From Angiostrongylus vasorum (taxonomy: Eukaryota > Nematoda > Chromadorea > Rhabditida > Metastrongylidae): 64,000 bases of DNA. This document shows positions 11,691 to 22,843 of this stretch, one piece after another. The position numbers and the translations under genes were made by a program. Location of the stretch: the NCBI GenBank assembly GCA_018806985.1, contig JADANN010000443.1:3215001-3279000 (forward strand), read 5' to 3'. The notes below the pieces were generated by a model. That model searched no databases. It saw only the letters and a list, made by a program, of their open reading frames with translations, and was not told the origin of the DNA. Position 1 is the first letter of the stretch, and every line of letters starts with the position of its first letter.

Positions 11691-13535
11691 CTAAATCTCC
11701 CGTCGGATCCTCGATTTTGCGTCCATTTTAATTGAATGTATCACTGAAAATGAACCTATTCTATAAAATACGGCTTGTTTTATTTCTTCTGCATGATCAC
11801 TGGATTAAGTTTCCAATCTGTGGTTGGAATCCGTCGTCGTACAAGGAATGGTCGGACCTGATCTGATGCAAAAAAATACAAGCATACCAACGCGGAGTAA
11901 GCTCCACTCCTTGTTAACAAAAAATGTGATATACTTTCGAAGAGCTTTGGAATCCCGAAGATCAGCTGTGATGGTTCTTCTGCTCGAGAAACAAATTCCT
12001 ACGGAAAGGCGAGACGCAGAGAGTAGTCACACAAGATCTCCCTTTTCACTCCACTGTACATGTATTGACGTAGTCCATAAAAAAAAATTGTACGACTTAC
12101 CATTACGCACAAGTTTTTCGAGATTTTCATAAAACGTGTCGAGCTCCGCATCATAAACTACAACTACTGGCAAGTACCAATAGTTTTGATATGAAAGTGC
12201 TAGAAATGAGAATCAACAAAACCAGAAACCGACAAGTGAACGATGAAGTCTACCAATCGACGAAACCTAAGGTATCATTCTTCTATCGAGCAATACCTGT
12301 CTCGTTTTCAGTCCATGGCAGAGCGTTTTCACTGTGTTTGACGTGGTCTGCTACATGCAAAAAGAAATGAAGACCATCGTTGAATGAATGAAATATTTAT
12401 GCATACAATCGAAGCAGTCCTTAAGGCGTATCGTGTATACATTGTTGTCACTCAAACCTAGTGAACATTTCAACTGGAAAGGTTGAATGCCATTCCTTTG
12501 TGGTTTTCCATAAAATCTCGAGGTAACCATGCAAGGGTGACCCCAGGTTCTCTCCATAGGTAGCACAGGTAGCTCTAGATCAGACGGAGACCGTTTTCCT
12601 TGTGACTGAACTCTAACCAGAGAGGCAACTTTCGATTAGTTGACCCAACCACCAAATTTCCGCGCTTGGTTAGAACCACGGAAAAATTAAAAAGAATGTT
12701 ATAATGAATGAACCAACAGAAAGGCTCGCAACTAACACAGCTGTCAATCTGACATGCCAGGATTTATGTCACGAAGACCATATGACATAAAAAGTGAAAA
12801 AGGAGAAAAACCTCACCTGACCGTATCCACAACTTCGTAGGTAAACGTTGGGAGACTTTTATCACGTCTAGCCATAACCCTTTCAGAACGAATCGAGAGC
12901 ATGTAATCCGCAAAATCACCTGGAGTGCTTAGATAGAACAACTGGTAAATTAAATCGTTCTAAACACAATGCAAAGAATTAGGTTTCCAGAAAAATAGCC
13001 TCAATGTTGAGTAGACTGGTTCGATAGAAACAGTATTCAAAAAGTTAACCTTAACTTAACGATGGAGTTAAAAAGTAAAACTTCATAAAAATTTTTTCAC
13101 TACAGTGAAAACGTTTGGTATTTCTCCACGATAATATTGAACCAGTGCGAATATAGGACATAATAAAAAAGGGACTCGTATGTAATGACTGTAACTATAG
13201 AAAACCCATCAGCTGCATGAACTAACTCAACACACATTCCACAGAGACTTTTGAAAACACTACTTACGAGCAGTTCCAGTCAAATTTTTTCTAATTATAG
13301 ACTTTCTGGTAACGGTGTCGTCTTCATCAGAGGATCCCGATTCCGCGGCAGAATCGCGTTCGAATTTCTTCTCAGTAGACGGATTCTTTGAGCCCATCCG
13401 GCTGCTGTCGTCAACATCGAACTTCTCGCAATTCGTGTATTCTTCTCCATCAGACTCTGTGACGACATTCTAAAATAATGTACGGGTTTATAGCCACTTC
13501 ACGAATAGCGACAAGAAGTACGTCAATACCATAAC

Positions 13536-13582
<47 letters not shown>

Positions 13583-16500
13583 TATCAACGATTTACCGCC
13601 TCATCGTAACTGGTAGGTGTCCTCTGGCGTTTCCATCAAAAAGCCTAGCTAACAGTAAACCAATACTAGGATCCACCACCGTCCTGGTATCAAATTCGCT
13701 TGATTGCAAATCTTCTCTGATCCACAAAGACTGCGACTGCCTGTGGTGGTGAAGAGCTGGGGCTGACTTCGCCCAGACTGACTTCGAGATTCCAGGGAAC
13801 CACAATGGCTTAACCTCCAAAACTCCCAGAAAAAAAAGTGAAGATTATGCTGGGGGTCCGTGCAACCAGTGAGGACGGGCCATCCAAGTAACCAAGTGTA
13901 TCTCGAATATGAAAAGCAGAGAGATTTGTATACTAGAATGTAAATAACTCGTACTTGTGTGGAAGCAATAAGCTCATCAGCTGAATTTGTTGAGGCTGTG
14001 ATCCTTCGCAATTCCATCGGACTTTCCCAAGGTCTTTCGTTGTGTTCCTCTGGAGAATCTAATACCACTGGACTAACTAAATCTGCAGAGATTTTCGATT
14101 GAACCGCAGCTGTTTCACACGACGGCCACGTCGCTGGAAAACAGGTATTCACAAGAGTAACAGCACTCACATTAAAAAGACAACAAATTTCTATAACGAA
14201 ATCTCAAAAGCACTGCATATTTAGATTTGTTAACAGTTTTAGGGAATTTCCGAAGTGCGTTATGCTTCTCGAACAATACAGCACACGGTGCAGGCTGGAT
14301 TAGACATGAATGCCTCAAAAACCTGCCGCCAGGCCTCATCAAGAAATAGTTCGGCATCTAACATATTGCCCCTCAAAATGCGAAGCTCCAAGTACGTGAG
14401 AAAGCAACAAGAACATGTTAGTGCACAGCAAGTAGAACGGGAAACGAACACGAAATTGGCAACTATCGCCAAAGTCATTCTCAACTAGTCTGACAGAACA
14501 CTAGACGAAGGAGAAAACAAATAGGTCTTCAAGAGTGAAGCAGCATGATGGATCACGTCCGCTTTATATAAATATAGCTGGAGCACAGCATGTCACCGCA
14601 CTCTCATCGACTTAAAGGTGTTTAACTCAGGTAAGTCAAAAGTAATAATGAAGGCTAAGAGCAGCCAGGGCATCCCAACTCAGTGCACAAAGACTACTTT
14701 TAAGCCACAAGACAGTAGGAATTTAACTACTCCACAAAGATATGACCACTATTATAAAAGTAGGAGTTCGATGAAGTAATACTACTACACTAAAATTGTC
14801 TACAGCAACTTAGGAGCACCTCTCGCAAGGACTGAAATGGAATAACAAGAGAACGGAACTTGGAAGTTGGCAGTTTATTCATGTTCGTTTTTGCACATGA
14901 CATCGTTCTCATAATTTCAAACATTAACGATGTGAAATGAATGCTGATCGATTTCTATAGAGCTCGTGAAGAAAAGTAGTGGTCTTGTGTTGGACCTCAT
15001 AAAACGCTGTTCATAAGGAAAGGACTCGCCTAAGATGCTTTACTCTCCACAAAAAATGAATGCCTCCAAATGCCATAGCTCCTTCTATGTGGTTGATTTT
15101 TGATCAATAAAGGATTCGATACAGTTCTTGTCGCAAAATTCTCTTGTTCTTTGCTTTCGTTTTTCTTTTAACTTTGTTTTATCAAATAAGCTCATTTTAC
15201 ACGGAAAATTTCATTTATACAGCATTTAAAAGTTACTCATTGGATTACCTGCTTTCTTGTTCCGGATATGTTGAAGGGAGAAAAGTTGACCACCATCAAG
15301 GCTCCTTTTAATATTAAAGGAATTACTGTTAAGAGATAGTTTTAGATATTATAGAAGCATGAACATGTGATCAACATTAAAGCAGACTGGTATCACCACA
15401 CTCTTGGATTCTTTTTTGGAACTCTTGGATCACTGACAAGAATAACATGAGAGAAATATTTTTTTGGAAATACTCACCTCGCTTTAGTCAAGCAAAGAGT
15501 TCTTTGAGAATACGAAACTTTGGGGTTCCCCGACGAACAGAGTACCGATCCTGTAGCTCTACGCACGGTTACTTCCGGAGTACAACCTCAAGAAATTGAA
15601 AAAGTAATTCTAATGAAAACTTGAATTTTCCGCGAAAAAAACGCATGTAAAATGAATGAACAGTCTTAACGAATGGAATTTTGAGCAGTTGGTCTTAAAT
15701 TGACAGATGGAATGTAAATGTAGTGCTTACCATCATACATTTTATTAAATCCAAAAAAGAATAGCAGAATATGACACCAACTTGTCTTAATGGGAGACTC
15801 CTCAATTGTCGACAGCGTCTCCAAGGCAGTGTTTGTCAACTGCGAAAGGCTTACTTCTGTGTGTGAACTCGACTCCGAAGATGTACACTCCGTTGTTCTC
15901 GGAGTACAACCTTAACAAATTGGTAGAATAAGAATGTGTCTTAGAAAGAATTCAAGTAGTATCAATGGATTTTGGGAGAAAATCTTAATTACAGTGTGAA
16001 AGAGGACCGCCTAAAAAATAATGGAGCAAATTAAATAGATACTATGAACGTAGAATTTTAGTTAGTTTACCTTAAATTGCCAGACGCAATTTAAAAGTGA
16101 GGTTTAATTAAAAACATTTTTTGGGATTTACATAGGAATAAAATAAGCTAATACGAACATATCTTCATGGGCGACTCCTCGATTTTTGACGATGACTGCA
16201 AGGTAGAACTTATCATCTGTAGGACGCTCCCACCAGCGCAAGGTCTCGATTCTGAAGGTGGGCGCTCGGTTGACCTTGGAGTACGATCTTAACGAAGTGC
16301 GATAATAGAAATGTATTTTACAAACAAATCTGAAGCAACATGCGAAAAACAGTCCTATGAAAATTGTCCGAAAGAGTTCAATGGACAACAGGAAAGGATA
16401 GATTTTTTGTCCAGCTTGTTTTTAAATCTACAGATCAACTTTTAGTGTGACGTGTAACAATAATAATAATAATAATTTATTACTATTATTGCTATTACTA

Positions 16501-19200
16501 TATGTTATATGCATATATTATACATGCTGCACGTATAACGCTGTATAACGCTCTCCTCTCAATCCTCGTCAGTACGTCTTAGCCCGGCTATCTCTAAGAT
16601 CACAAGGAAAATTGACTCGACCAGCATTCTACGATATTCACAAGAAAAAACGAAATGCTCTAGCAGCAGCTGAAACAACAAGCGAAATGTTTGAAGGGTT
16701 CTGTGGACGACGGATGCGAGGAAAACGAATCAAATGCAAGTGCTGGGATCCGCACAACAGATGTGATGACAGGTCGTGTAACACAACAAAAATATTATAT
16801 GCAGTATCTTATATATAAATGTATACAAAGGATAAAAAAGGATAAAGCTCTTGGCGTTGATCAATCCTTGAGGGATGCGATTGCATTCGAGTTCACTAAG
16901 TATTATTGGAGGTGACTGAATGCATATCTGGCCTTTACAATGACTCGCAGTGGCCTACCGATGTATCGAGCCAGTGCTGCTATCTTCCCAGACAAGTCTG
17001 GTACCAATTTGCCGACCCCGGTGGGATGGAAGGCTTGGTGGAGCCATGGGCGCTGTGATCGATTCTTTGTGTGTCGCAGTGGCGCCTCCAACCACTGCGC
17101 CACACGCGCCCCTATAATTGCATATATATATATATATATATATATATACAAAATAATTCTCAAGATTACTGAAGGATGGCGAATGTGAACACTAACAGAT
17201 CTTGACTGGAGATTCCTCAATCTTCAATGACGCCTCCAATGCACTCTCCTTCGGTGAAACTGGGAATGACTGTCCCAAAAACATCATCATGGCAGTTAAT
17301 AGAAGTTAGTGAAAGAAACCACCGATGACAAATAAGCAAATGGCGAACATATGAAAGCACTTCTCCCTACCACTATGTGTGGAATTTTTTCCCGTGTTCT
17401 AATCATGGTATCTTGTAAGAAACAAATTTCATGAAACAGCAATAACTTTTCAGAGTAGAACAAGCCTGAGGTACAGCAAAAGCTCGACCAAACCACGGAT
17501 ATCTTCGACAGCCTGCGGAGACAGCACGTGAAGCATGTCGTGGGGTATACACTGAAAAGAAAAAGACATCAGGTAAACATAATAACTGAGAGCCATTACG
17601 TTCACAATATTATTCAGATGCCCTTCTCTTTCAGCACTCCTTACCCATTAATACGAGATTTTTTGATTGGCAAAACATGACTGAATAAGAATCAAATCTT
17701 ATAGGGGAAATTATAAGGTCTTATGTCAAAAGTTATTGTATCAAAGGAATGGGACAACATTGAAATGGAATTATGCGGATTATACAATAACAACCACAGA
17801 GCAGACGTTTTACCAACACCTCCCCTATCCCCCCTATCCCATAAAAATTAATGCCCTTTCCACGTCTGATGTCATTCTGTCTCTTTATGTATGAGGTTAT
17901 TTCGCTAAAAGTAGCAAGGACAGTTTTTTGGGACACAGCTGCACACGAACTGAGAGGGTGACGCGAAACATAAAGCATCCAATGCCAGAGTTCCCTTGGA
18001 AAGCTACTGAAAATACCGCCGGCCTACAAATTACAAAGTGGAACCGCATTTGATTAAAAAAACCAGGAATATAAAGACCAGGGAAACTCAGGACAGTGCT
18101 TGCGACGTCGTCAAACTAAAACGTAAAACTATTTATATGGAAAAAGAAAGATAATAACCATGAAAAATACTGAACACATAATAAAGCATCTGGTATCACA
18201 CCATTCTACTCAAGAAATTCCTGCAAACTTTGCGAAGTTCTGTCGTTGTTGGTAAAGTAAATCCAGATATAAACTTCCCATTTCAAGAGAAACCTCGAAT
18301 TGAAAGGGTTATGATATCGCTTCATACCCACACTGTTTATTTCCCATTCTATTCCTTTCTACTGTTGTGTAATTCGATCTCCTACTACTTCTTATGAACT
18401 GCAGTTAAGTTGCCAGTCATGCAAAGCTCAAGACGCTGACCACATTCGGCGGAATCGTTGCTTCCAAGGCCAAGGAGTTCTAAAGTGTCATAAAAAAAAG
18501 CTCTCGGCGTTGATCAATCCCCTGAGGGATGCGCCATGCATCCGACTTCATTAAGCATCGTTTGGAGGTAACTGAATGCATATATGGCCTTTAAAATTAC
18601 TCGCGGTGGCCTACCGATGTATCGAGCCAGTGCTGCTATTATCCAAGACAAGCCTGGTACCAATTTTACGACCCCGGAGGGATGGAAGGCTTGGTGGGCT
18701 ATGGGCACGGGGATCAATTCCACGTGTGTGTTGCAGAGGGCGCCTCCGACCACTGCGCCACACGCACCCTTAATTAGGTATATAAAAAGAGGAATCATTG
18801 CCATGTTGAGTTGCCATCGTTGATAAGATGATGTTACAGCTGATCAAATAGACCATTACATTCTACCAACTAACAGAAACATGTGAAAAACTAAATTACA
18901 GTGATGTTAAATCACCAGAGTTTATGGAAACATGATATGATAGACAAGCTTACAAAGTACTGGAGGAACTGAAGTTCACTTGAAACACGAGAATGATATA
19001 CTGATCAGCGTACCTTCGTTCGGTTGTGGCAACCGGGTACTGGCACACAACCACTCGCCACTTGTACTGCTACTACTGCTGTTAGTTCGCTGTGATTTCT
19101 GAGAACTAGTCGAAGCTTCATCTCTGTCGACACAGTTCCTCTTTCGTTTGCCCATAGCAACGACGGTGAGACCGACAGCATCCACAGGAGTGGATTCAGT
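11691..19200 (-). CDS. Unidentified Ser/Glu-rich protein gene with duplicated exons
   Basis: I do not recognise the product. Supported minus-strand exons, 5' to 3': 19014-19200 (KRKRNCVDRDEASTSSQKS; basic, then Ser-rich), one ending at 17197, 16159-16287, 15782-15910, 15478-15586, 13955-14133, 13268-13470, 12817-12959, 12297-12350, 12101-12199 and a last exon 11691-11743 ending in TAG. The three exons at 12350-11691 join in phase, as do 16287, 15910 and 15586, and 14133 with 13470. Other joins need exons I could not place. The exon at 13268-13470 reads through (acidic, GSSDEDDTVTRKS) only if one A is dropped from an AAA run near 13440. The 3' part is more globular (YLPVVVVYDAELDTFYENLE). The basic and Ser/acidic patches suggest a nuclear or regulatory protein, but that is inference. 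Introns carry SINEs and an RTE piece. Confidence 0.45.
13538..13580. repeat. (TA)n microsatellite
   Basis: About 20 TA units in an intron of the unidentified Ser-rich gene. Confidence 0.9.
13595..13825 (-). repeat. Dispersed repeat R4, copy 1
   Basis: Read on the minus strand, this stretch shares several blocks with 27085-27385 on the plus strand: GGAATCTCGA-like, TATGGATCAGAGAA-like, GGTGGTGGATCCT, AGTATTGGTTTAC and ACGATGAGGC. The family was not recognised. The stop-poor minus-strand frame here is therefore probably repeat-derived and not an exon. Confidence 0.65.
14545..15110 (+). mobile_element. Decayed RTE-type LINE fragment (RT half)
   Basis: Pieces follow the order of the RTE reverse transcriptase on the plus strand. 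ATGGATCACGTCC near 14549 corresponds to TMDHIHT of the intact copies. CTGAAATGGAATAACA near 14830 corresponds to the LEWDNM segment. TTTTTGCACATGACATCGTTCTC near 14887 corresponds to the FADDIVL catalytic box, which is destroyed here. The next part parallels the ML...F and TMFM...G region. Multiple stops make it a fossil. Confidence 0.65.
15478..16450 (-). repeat. Tandem exon-intron duplications, about 320-380 bp units
   Basis: Three consecutive units have homologous exons that start at the same acceptor context (TTAAG or TTGAG followed by [G/A]TYGTACTCC, at 16287, 15910 and 15586). Two of them end in the same peptide motif, SKIEESPMKI and STIEESPIKT; the third exon has diverged at its 3' end. 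A related exon ending at 17197 carries LKIEESPVKI. The introns are homologous too: a block of the form TTAAATTGMCAGAYG...AATTTAAAAGTGAGG (15695-15730, 16070-16105, 16425-16450) recurs at the same relative place. The repeated unit therefore includes exon and intron, as expected of unequal crossing over inside a gene. Confidence 0.7.
16575..16790 (+). repeat. SINE-II 3' half
   Basis: The blocks CTCGACCAGCATTCTACGA, GACGGATGCGAGGAAAACGA and GTGCTGGGATCCGCACA match the 3' half of the full SINE-II copy at 49193-49572. The tRNA-like head is missing. Confidence 0.75.
16848..17118 (-). repeat. SINE-I copy (tRNA-derived)
   Basis: This is a nearly complete copy of the most frequent repeat in the window, read on the minus strand. 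The tRNA-like head lies at the 17100-17118 end, where the complement of CCACTGCGCCACACG gives an A-box-like TGGCGCAGTGG; a B-box-like block GGATCGAT..CC lies inside. The body follows (complement of CAGACAAGTCTGGTACCAA) and ends at the GTTGATCAA tail near 16855. A TA microsatellite directly abuts the head. Confidence 0.85.
17125..17150. repeat. (TA)n microsatellite
   Basis: TA run immediately next to the SINE-I head. Confidence 0.85.
18505..18776 (-). repeat. SINE-I copy (tRNA-derived)
   Basis: Same structure as the copy at 16848: tail GGCGTTGATCAATCCC, body with TGCTGCTATTATCCAAGACA and GGTACCAATTTTACGACC, and a head with CCACTGCGCCACACGC at the high-coordinate end. It lies within the span of the Ser-rich gene. 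Confidence 0.85.
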
Positions 19201-19482
19201 CTGAAATTGATCTAACAGAGAGACGTCTACTCTCCAAAATGAAGTCGGCTGTTATGTGCGATTGCAAACTGACACCATTAGGGTTATAGTAACTTGGGCT
19301 GAAATAAATGAAATAATCTTCTGTGAGAGCTAATGAATAAGAAGTAAACTTGGCTCAGATCAACAATCCATTAGGCCTGCGTGTGATGCTCAAAAACAAA
19401 AACAACTCGGAATAGACAAGAAAGCAAGAAACTGTCGAAAGGTCTGCAAGTAATGAATAAACCACTATAAAGATTAAGGATG

Positions 19483-19747
19483 AAGCTCTCGGCGTTGATC
19501 AATCACTGAGGGATGCGCCATGCATTCGACCTCATTAACCGTCGTTTGGCGGGGAATGCATATCTAGCTTTTACAATGACTCGTGGTAGCCTACGGATGT
19601 ATCGATCCAGTGCTGCTATCCTCTCAGACAAGTTTGGTACCAATTTGCCGACCCCGCAGGGATGGAAGGGTTAGTGGGCCACGGGCGCGGGAATCGATCC
19701 CATGTGTATTACAGGGCACCTCCGACCACTGCGCTACAAGCGTCCCA
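19483..19747 (-). repeat. SINE-I copy (tRNA-derived)
   Basis: Same order of blocks as the other SINE-I copies: GGCGTTGATCAATCAC tail, TCAGACAAGTTTGGTACC body, CCACTGCGCTACAAGCG head. It is slightly more diverged. Confidence 0.8.
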
Positions 19748-20107
19748 CTGAGTAGTAAGTCAGTAGAGAATCTTGTTCTTAAGAACTACATGTTTGCTCA
19801 AGAAGAAAGAAAAGCGTGAACCCACTGAACAACTCCAGATGTTTGGACAAAAGTGGTCAGAATCAGTTCGCTTTTTCTTTAATTTCAAACGTTTTTCCCA
19901 CAATTAATATTAATTCCGAGGTTTCTTGTTGTTAAAGCGAGTACTTCCAAAAAGAAATATAAGAATTGAAAAAGAAAGGGGAAGGAAAAATCGCAGTACC
20001 ACCTGATCCCATTACTTTTACTCTGTGAGCGAATGCCAGCACAGTTACTCTATGGATGCAGACACTCTTCACTCAATGTTAACTTTTTATTCACTGCTCT
20101 ACTACAA

Positions 20108-20275
20108 TTTTTCACGCTAAGGTATTATGTGGGACACAAGCACAACGATGCTGAGATATTTGCGAAACCACGGACTGCAGTAGGCTGTGGTGGTAATCGA
20201 ACACGCTATTACCCTCTACGGGGGATGACGCGTTCACCACCGCACCATGGGGGTCCTTCGTTTCGCCTTTCTCTC
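20108..20275 (-). repeat. SINE-III copy (tRNA-derived)
   Basis: Read on the minus strand, a tRNA-like head (GGTGCGGTGGTGAACGCGTC) is followed by AGGGTAATAGCGTGTTCGAT, with an A-box-like GCGGTGGT and a B-box-like GTTCGATTACC. The body contains the complement of GATGCTGAGATATTTGCGAA. Related copies are at 37885-38066, 56765-57035 and 62510-62675. Confidence 0.75.
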
Positions 20276-20384
20276 TGACCAGTTTTTCTATCTTTTCACT
20301 CAGACTTTGACTCCTACGCTATTGTTAGTACTGATTAGCCTCCAAGACCGAAGCGATATTCTGTTAGCTCAACAACTGAATAAA

Positions 20385-20560
20385 GACGACGCCTTAGGAG
20401 TATAAGCACTATGAACTGAGATATTGACGAAACTTGGACCCCACACAGGATCGAACCACGATTACCCTTTTTGCGGTATTTCATGTATTTCATATCATAC
20501 CCTACCGAAAAAAATAATAACAAGCAGTAAATAAAAAACCCTAGGAAGTCTGAGAAGATC
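20385..20560 (-). repeat. SINE-III, degraded copy
   Basis: Shares the GAGATATT...GAAACTTGGACC, GGATCGAACCACGATTACCC and AGCAGTAAATAAAAAA blocks with other SINE-III copies. The head is lost. Confidence 0.55.
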
Positions 20561-21435
20561 TGACCTCTATATGAGTCACATGCACACCAGTGCATTGAGA
20601 AAAATGAGACACATACAAGCTATTCGAGGTCTGGGTTTCTATCCTCGCATAAATTCTCTCTATAGCATTTTCTGCATGTAGTCATTAGCTTCGATTCCAA
20701 CGATGCTGTGACCCCCTGTGGTTCGGAAAGTACTCTTGCTACATACCAGATTCCATCCCACACCAGCTCTATGGACGAATGGCCATCGTCTTGACGGTAT
20801 CTGCTCTCGTTCACAACACGAACCGCAAATACTAGCCAATTTTAGTTCATAAAAAATGCTTTTTGTTCTGTTTTCAGGTTGAAGATGCTAATCTATCCTA
20901 GGTCATTGCAGCTTGGTTATTTCGATAGTCGTGAAGCAGTGCCACTCGTTCTAAACCAATGCAAACATATTAGTTCCGCTGGTGTTCTCTGTCTTTTGTA
21001 CCAATTGTTTGGTACAAAGACTGTTTGTTGATAATCAAGAAGATGGTTGATTTCCAATCTAAGGACAGCACAACGAACCGCTCGAGTTCATTTCACTACG
21101 TACGTAGCGAACAAACAGGAGTCACCACGAATACGCTGATTCGTTCTTTTCCGTTATGGTTCAAAGGTAAATGGACACTTTTGAACAATAGAATTCATCA
21201 AAAGTAGTAAGTGAGAAGTTTTATTACATGGATAGCAATAATACAAGATCATCAGAAAACAGACAAAACAAAGCAGGTACGAAGGAAAAGGAGTGCCAAA
21301 GGAAGGAGAAATTTAAGAAAAAAAGACACTGAAGAAGACATATGGATAACATGTGAGCCACACGCAGAACATTACGTAAGACCGCATTATCCAGGTACTG
21401 GTCATATAGTGCATGGTGTATATATATATATATAG

Positions 21436-21498
<63 letters not shown>

Positions 21499-21998
21499 CA
21501 ACTTCGGTAAGAATTTATAAAAATTAGGGAAACAACCAAGATTAGAATTGAGTAAAAGAAGGCTACTTCACACTTTCGACAATACAACCCGACTTCGGAG
21601 AGAAGAACATTGCATATCTTGAGAGCCCAAGATGATACCCATAAATAAGGTCAGAGAACAAAATCACTGAGAATGTTTTTATGATAATGACACGCAGATT
21701 GCTTTCTACGTTCCACAATACAGTTAGTGAACCGCCTCATTTTTTCCTCCTATAAAAGACCATAGTACTATTATCAAATGATTCGGTTGTACTAATTCCA
21801 TCCTCTGCTGGCATCTTTAACGTGGCTAGCCTTTCTCTGAAACATATAATTACATTCTAGTTCCAATTGTCGATCCGATACAAGAGGATCTGATGTGTTC
21901 AGAACGTGGAGGATTATAGGAATAACTTGCTCTTTCGCCTTAGAGATATGAGTGGTGTGTATGCTACAGTTTATTATATGTTACTGTGGTTCTCATTA
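20561..21998. other. Intergenic, repeats only
   Basis: No gene was recognised. A minus-strand open frame at 20620-20814 has no known domain. The main feature is the TA microsatellite at 21417-21496. Confidence 0.4.
21417..21496. repeat. Long (TA)n microsatellite
   Basis: About 80 bases of TA interrupted once by GAAA. Such arrays are hypermutable and produce spurious Ile-Tyr open frames. Confidence 0.95.
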
Positions 21999-22262
21999 AG
22001 GGAGCGTGTGGCGCAGTGGTTGGAGGCGCACCTGCGACATATATGTGGAATCGATCCCCGTGCCCATGGCCAGCCAAGCCTTCCATCCCTCCGAGGTCGG
22101 CAAATTGGTACCAGACTTGTCTGGGAGGATAGCAGCACTGGCTCCGGTAGGCCACGTAAAGGCCAGATATGCATTCATTCACCTCCAACGATGCTTGATG
22201 AAGTCGAATGCATGGCGCATCCCTCAGGGATTGATCAACGCCGACAGCTTTACTCTTTTTTA
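21999..22262 (+). repeat. SINE-I copy, full length, plus orientation
   Basis: This copy shows the element in sense orientation. The head is GGAGCGTGTGGCGCAGTGG (A-box-like TGGCGCAGTGG), then a B-box-like GGAATCGATCCCC at about 22048, then a core with AATTGGTACCAGACTTGTCT, the GATGCTTGATGAAGTCGAATGC block and a tail GATTGATCAACGCCGA running into a T-rich end. The head-to-tail layout matches a tRNA-derived SINE transcribed by RNA polymerase III. Confidence 0.88.
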
Positions 22263-22843
22263 CTCTGGTCTACCATACAATCACATTACCATCAGCATTT
22301 CGACGGTTTCGCAAATTTTGCTGTCTATTTCTGTAATTTTCATAGCCATCCACTCCAGACAATAACCATGACCGGATTAGAATGAAATTACAATCAGTTA
22401 ACAACCAAATGAACAGTCAAGGAACTTGTCCAAAGAAAACTTTTTTAAATGCTTAGTGTAGAGGATGACTTCTCATGAGCGAGGTCTAACACAACATTTG
22501 GGCTGGGCCATCGAATAAGTAAAAACGAGCGATAGAAAGATCTGTGCAGAAACACTAAACCACTAAAAGGGAAATGCACTGAATGAGATACACTTCTCAC
22601 ACTTTGGCCCTCCTACGCATTCATTACTTACGGGGTATGTCGGGAGCTACGTGTTAAACAACTACAGCTGCCTATGAATACAAAATTGGTCTTTTAACAC
22701 TTAACTGTAACAAACGTTTAGCAACATATTATACTCCCAATATCCTAGCTGAGACGTTTCAAGCGGAAGCCCAGTTAGAGGTGTATGCGCATCAAACAGA
22801 GCCCGATGAGCCACTGTTAAGCACAAAAAAAGCGAAAAAAGAC

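Noticed and set aside
13595..13820. 75-codon minus-strand frame as an exon of the Ser-rich gene
   Set aside because: The stretch is a copy of repeat R4, also present at 27040-27385.
18514..18823. Open frames of 65-96 codons on both strands
   Set aside because: They are readings of a SINE-I copy; the same peptides recur at other SINE-I copies.
21313..21587. Open frames rich in Ile-Tyr
   Set aside because: They are translations of the TA microsatellite.
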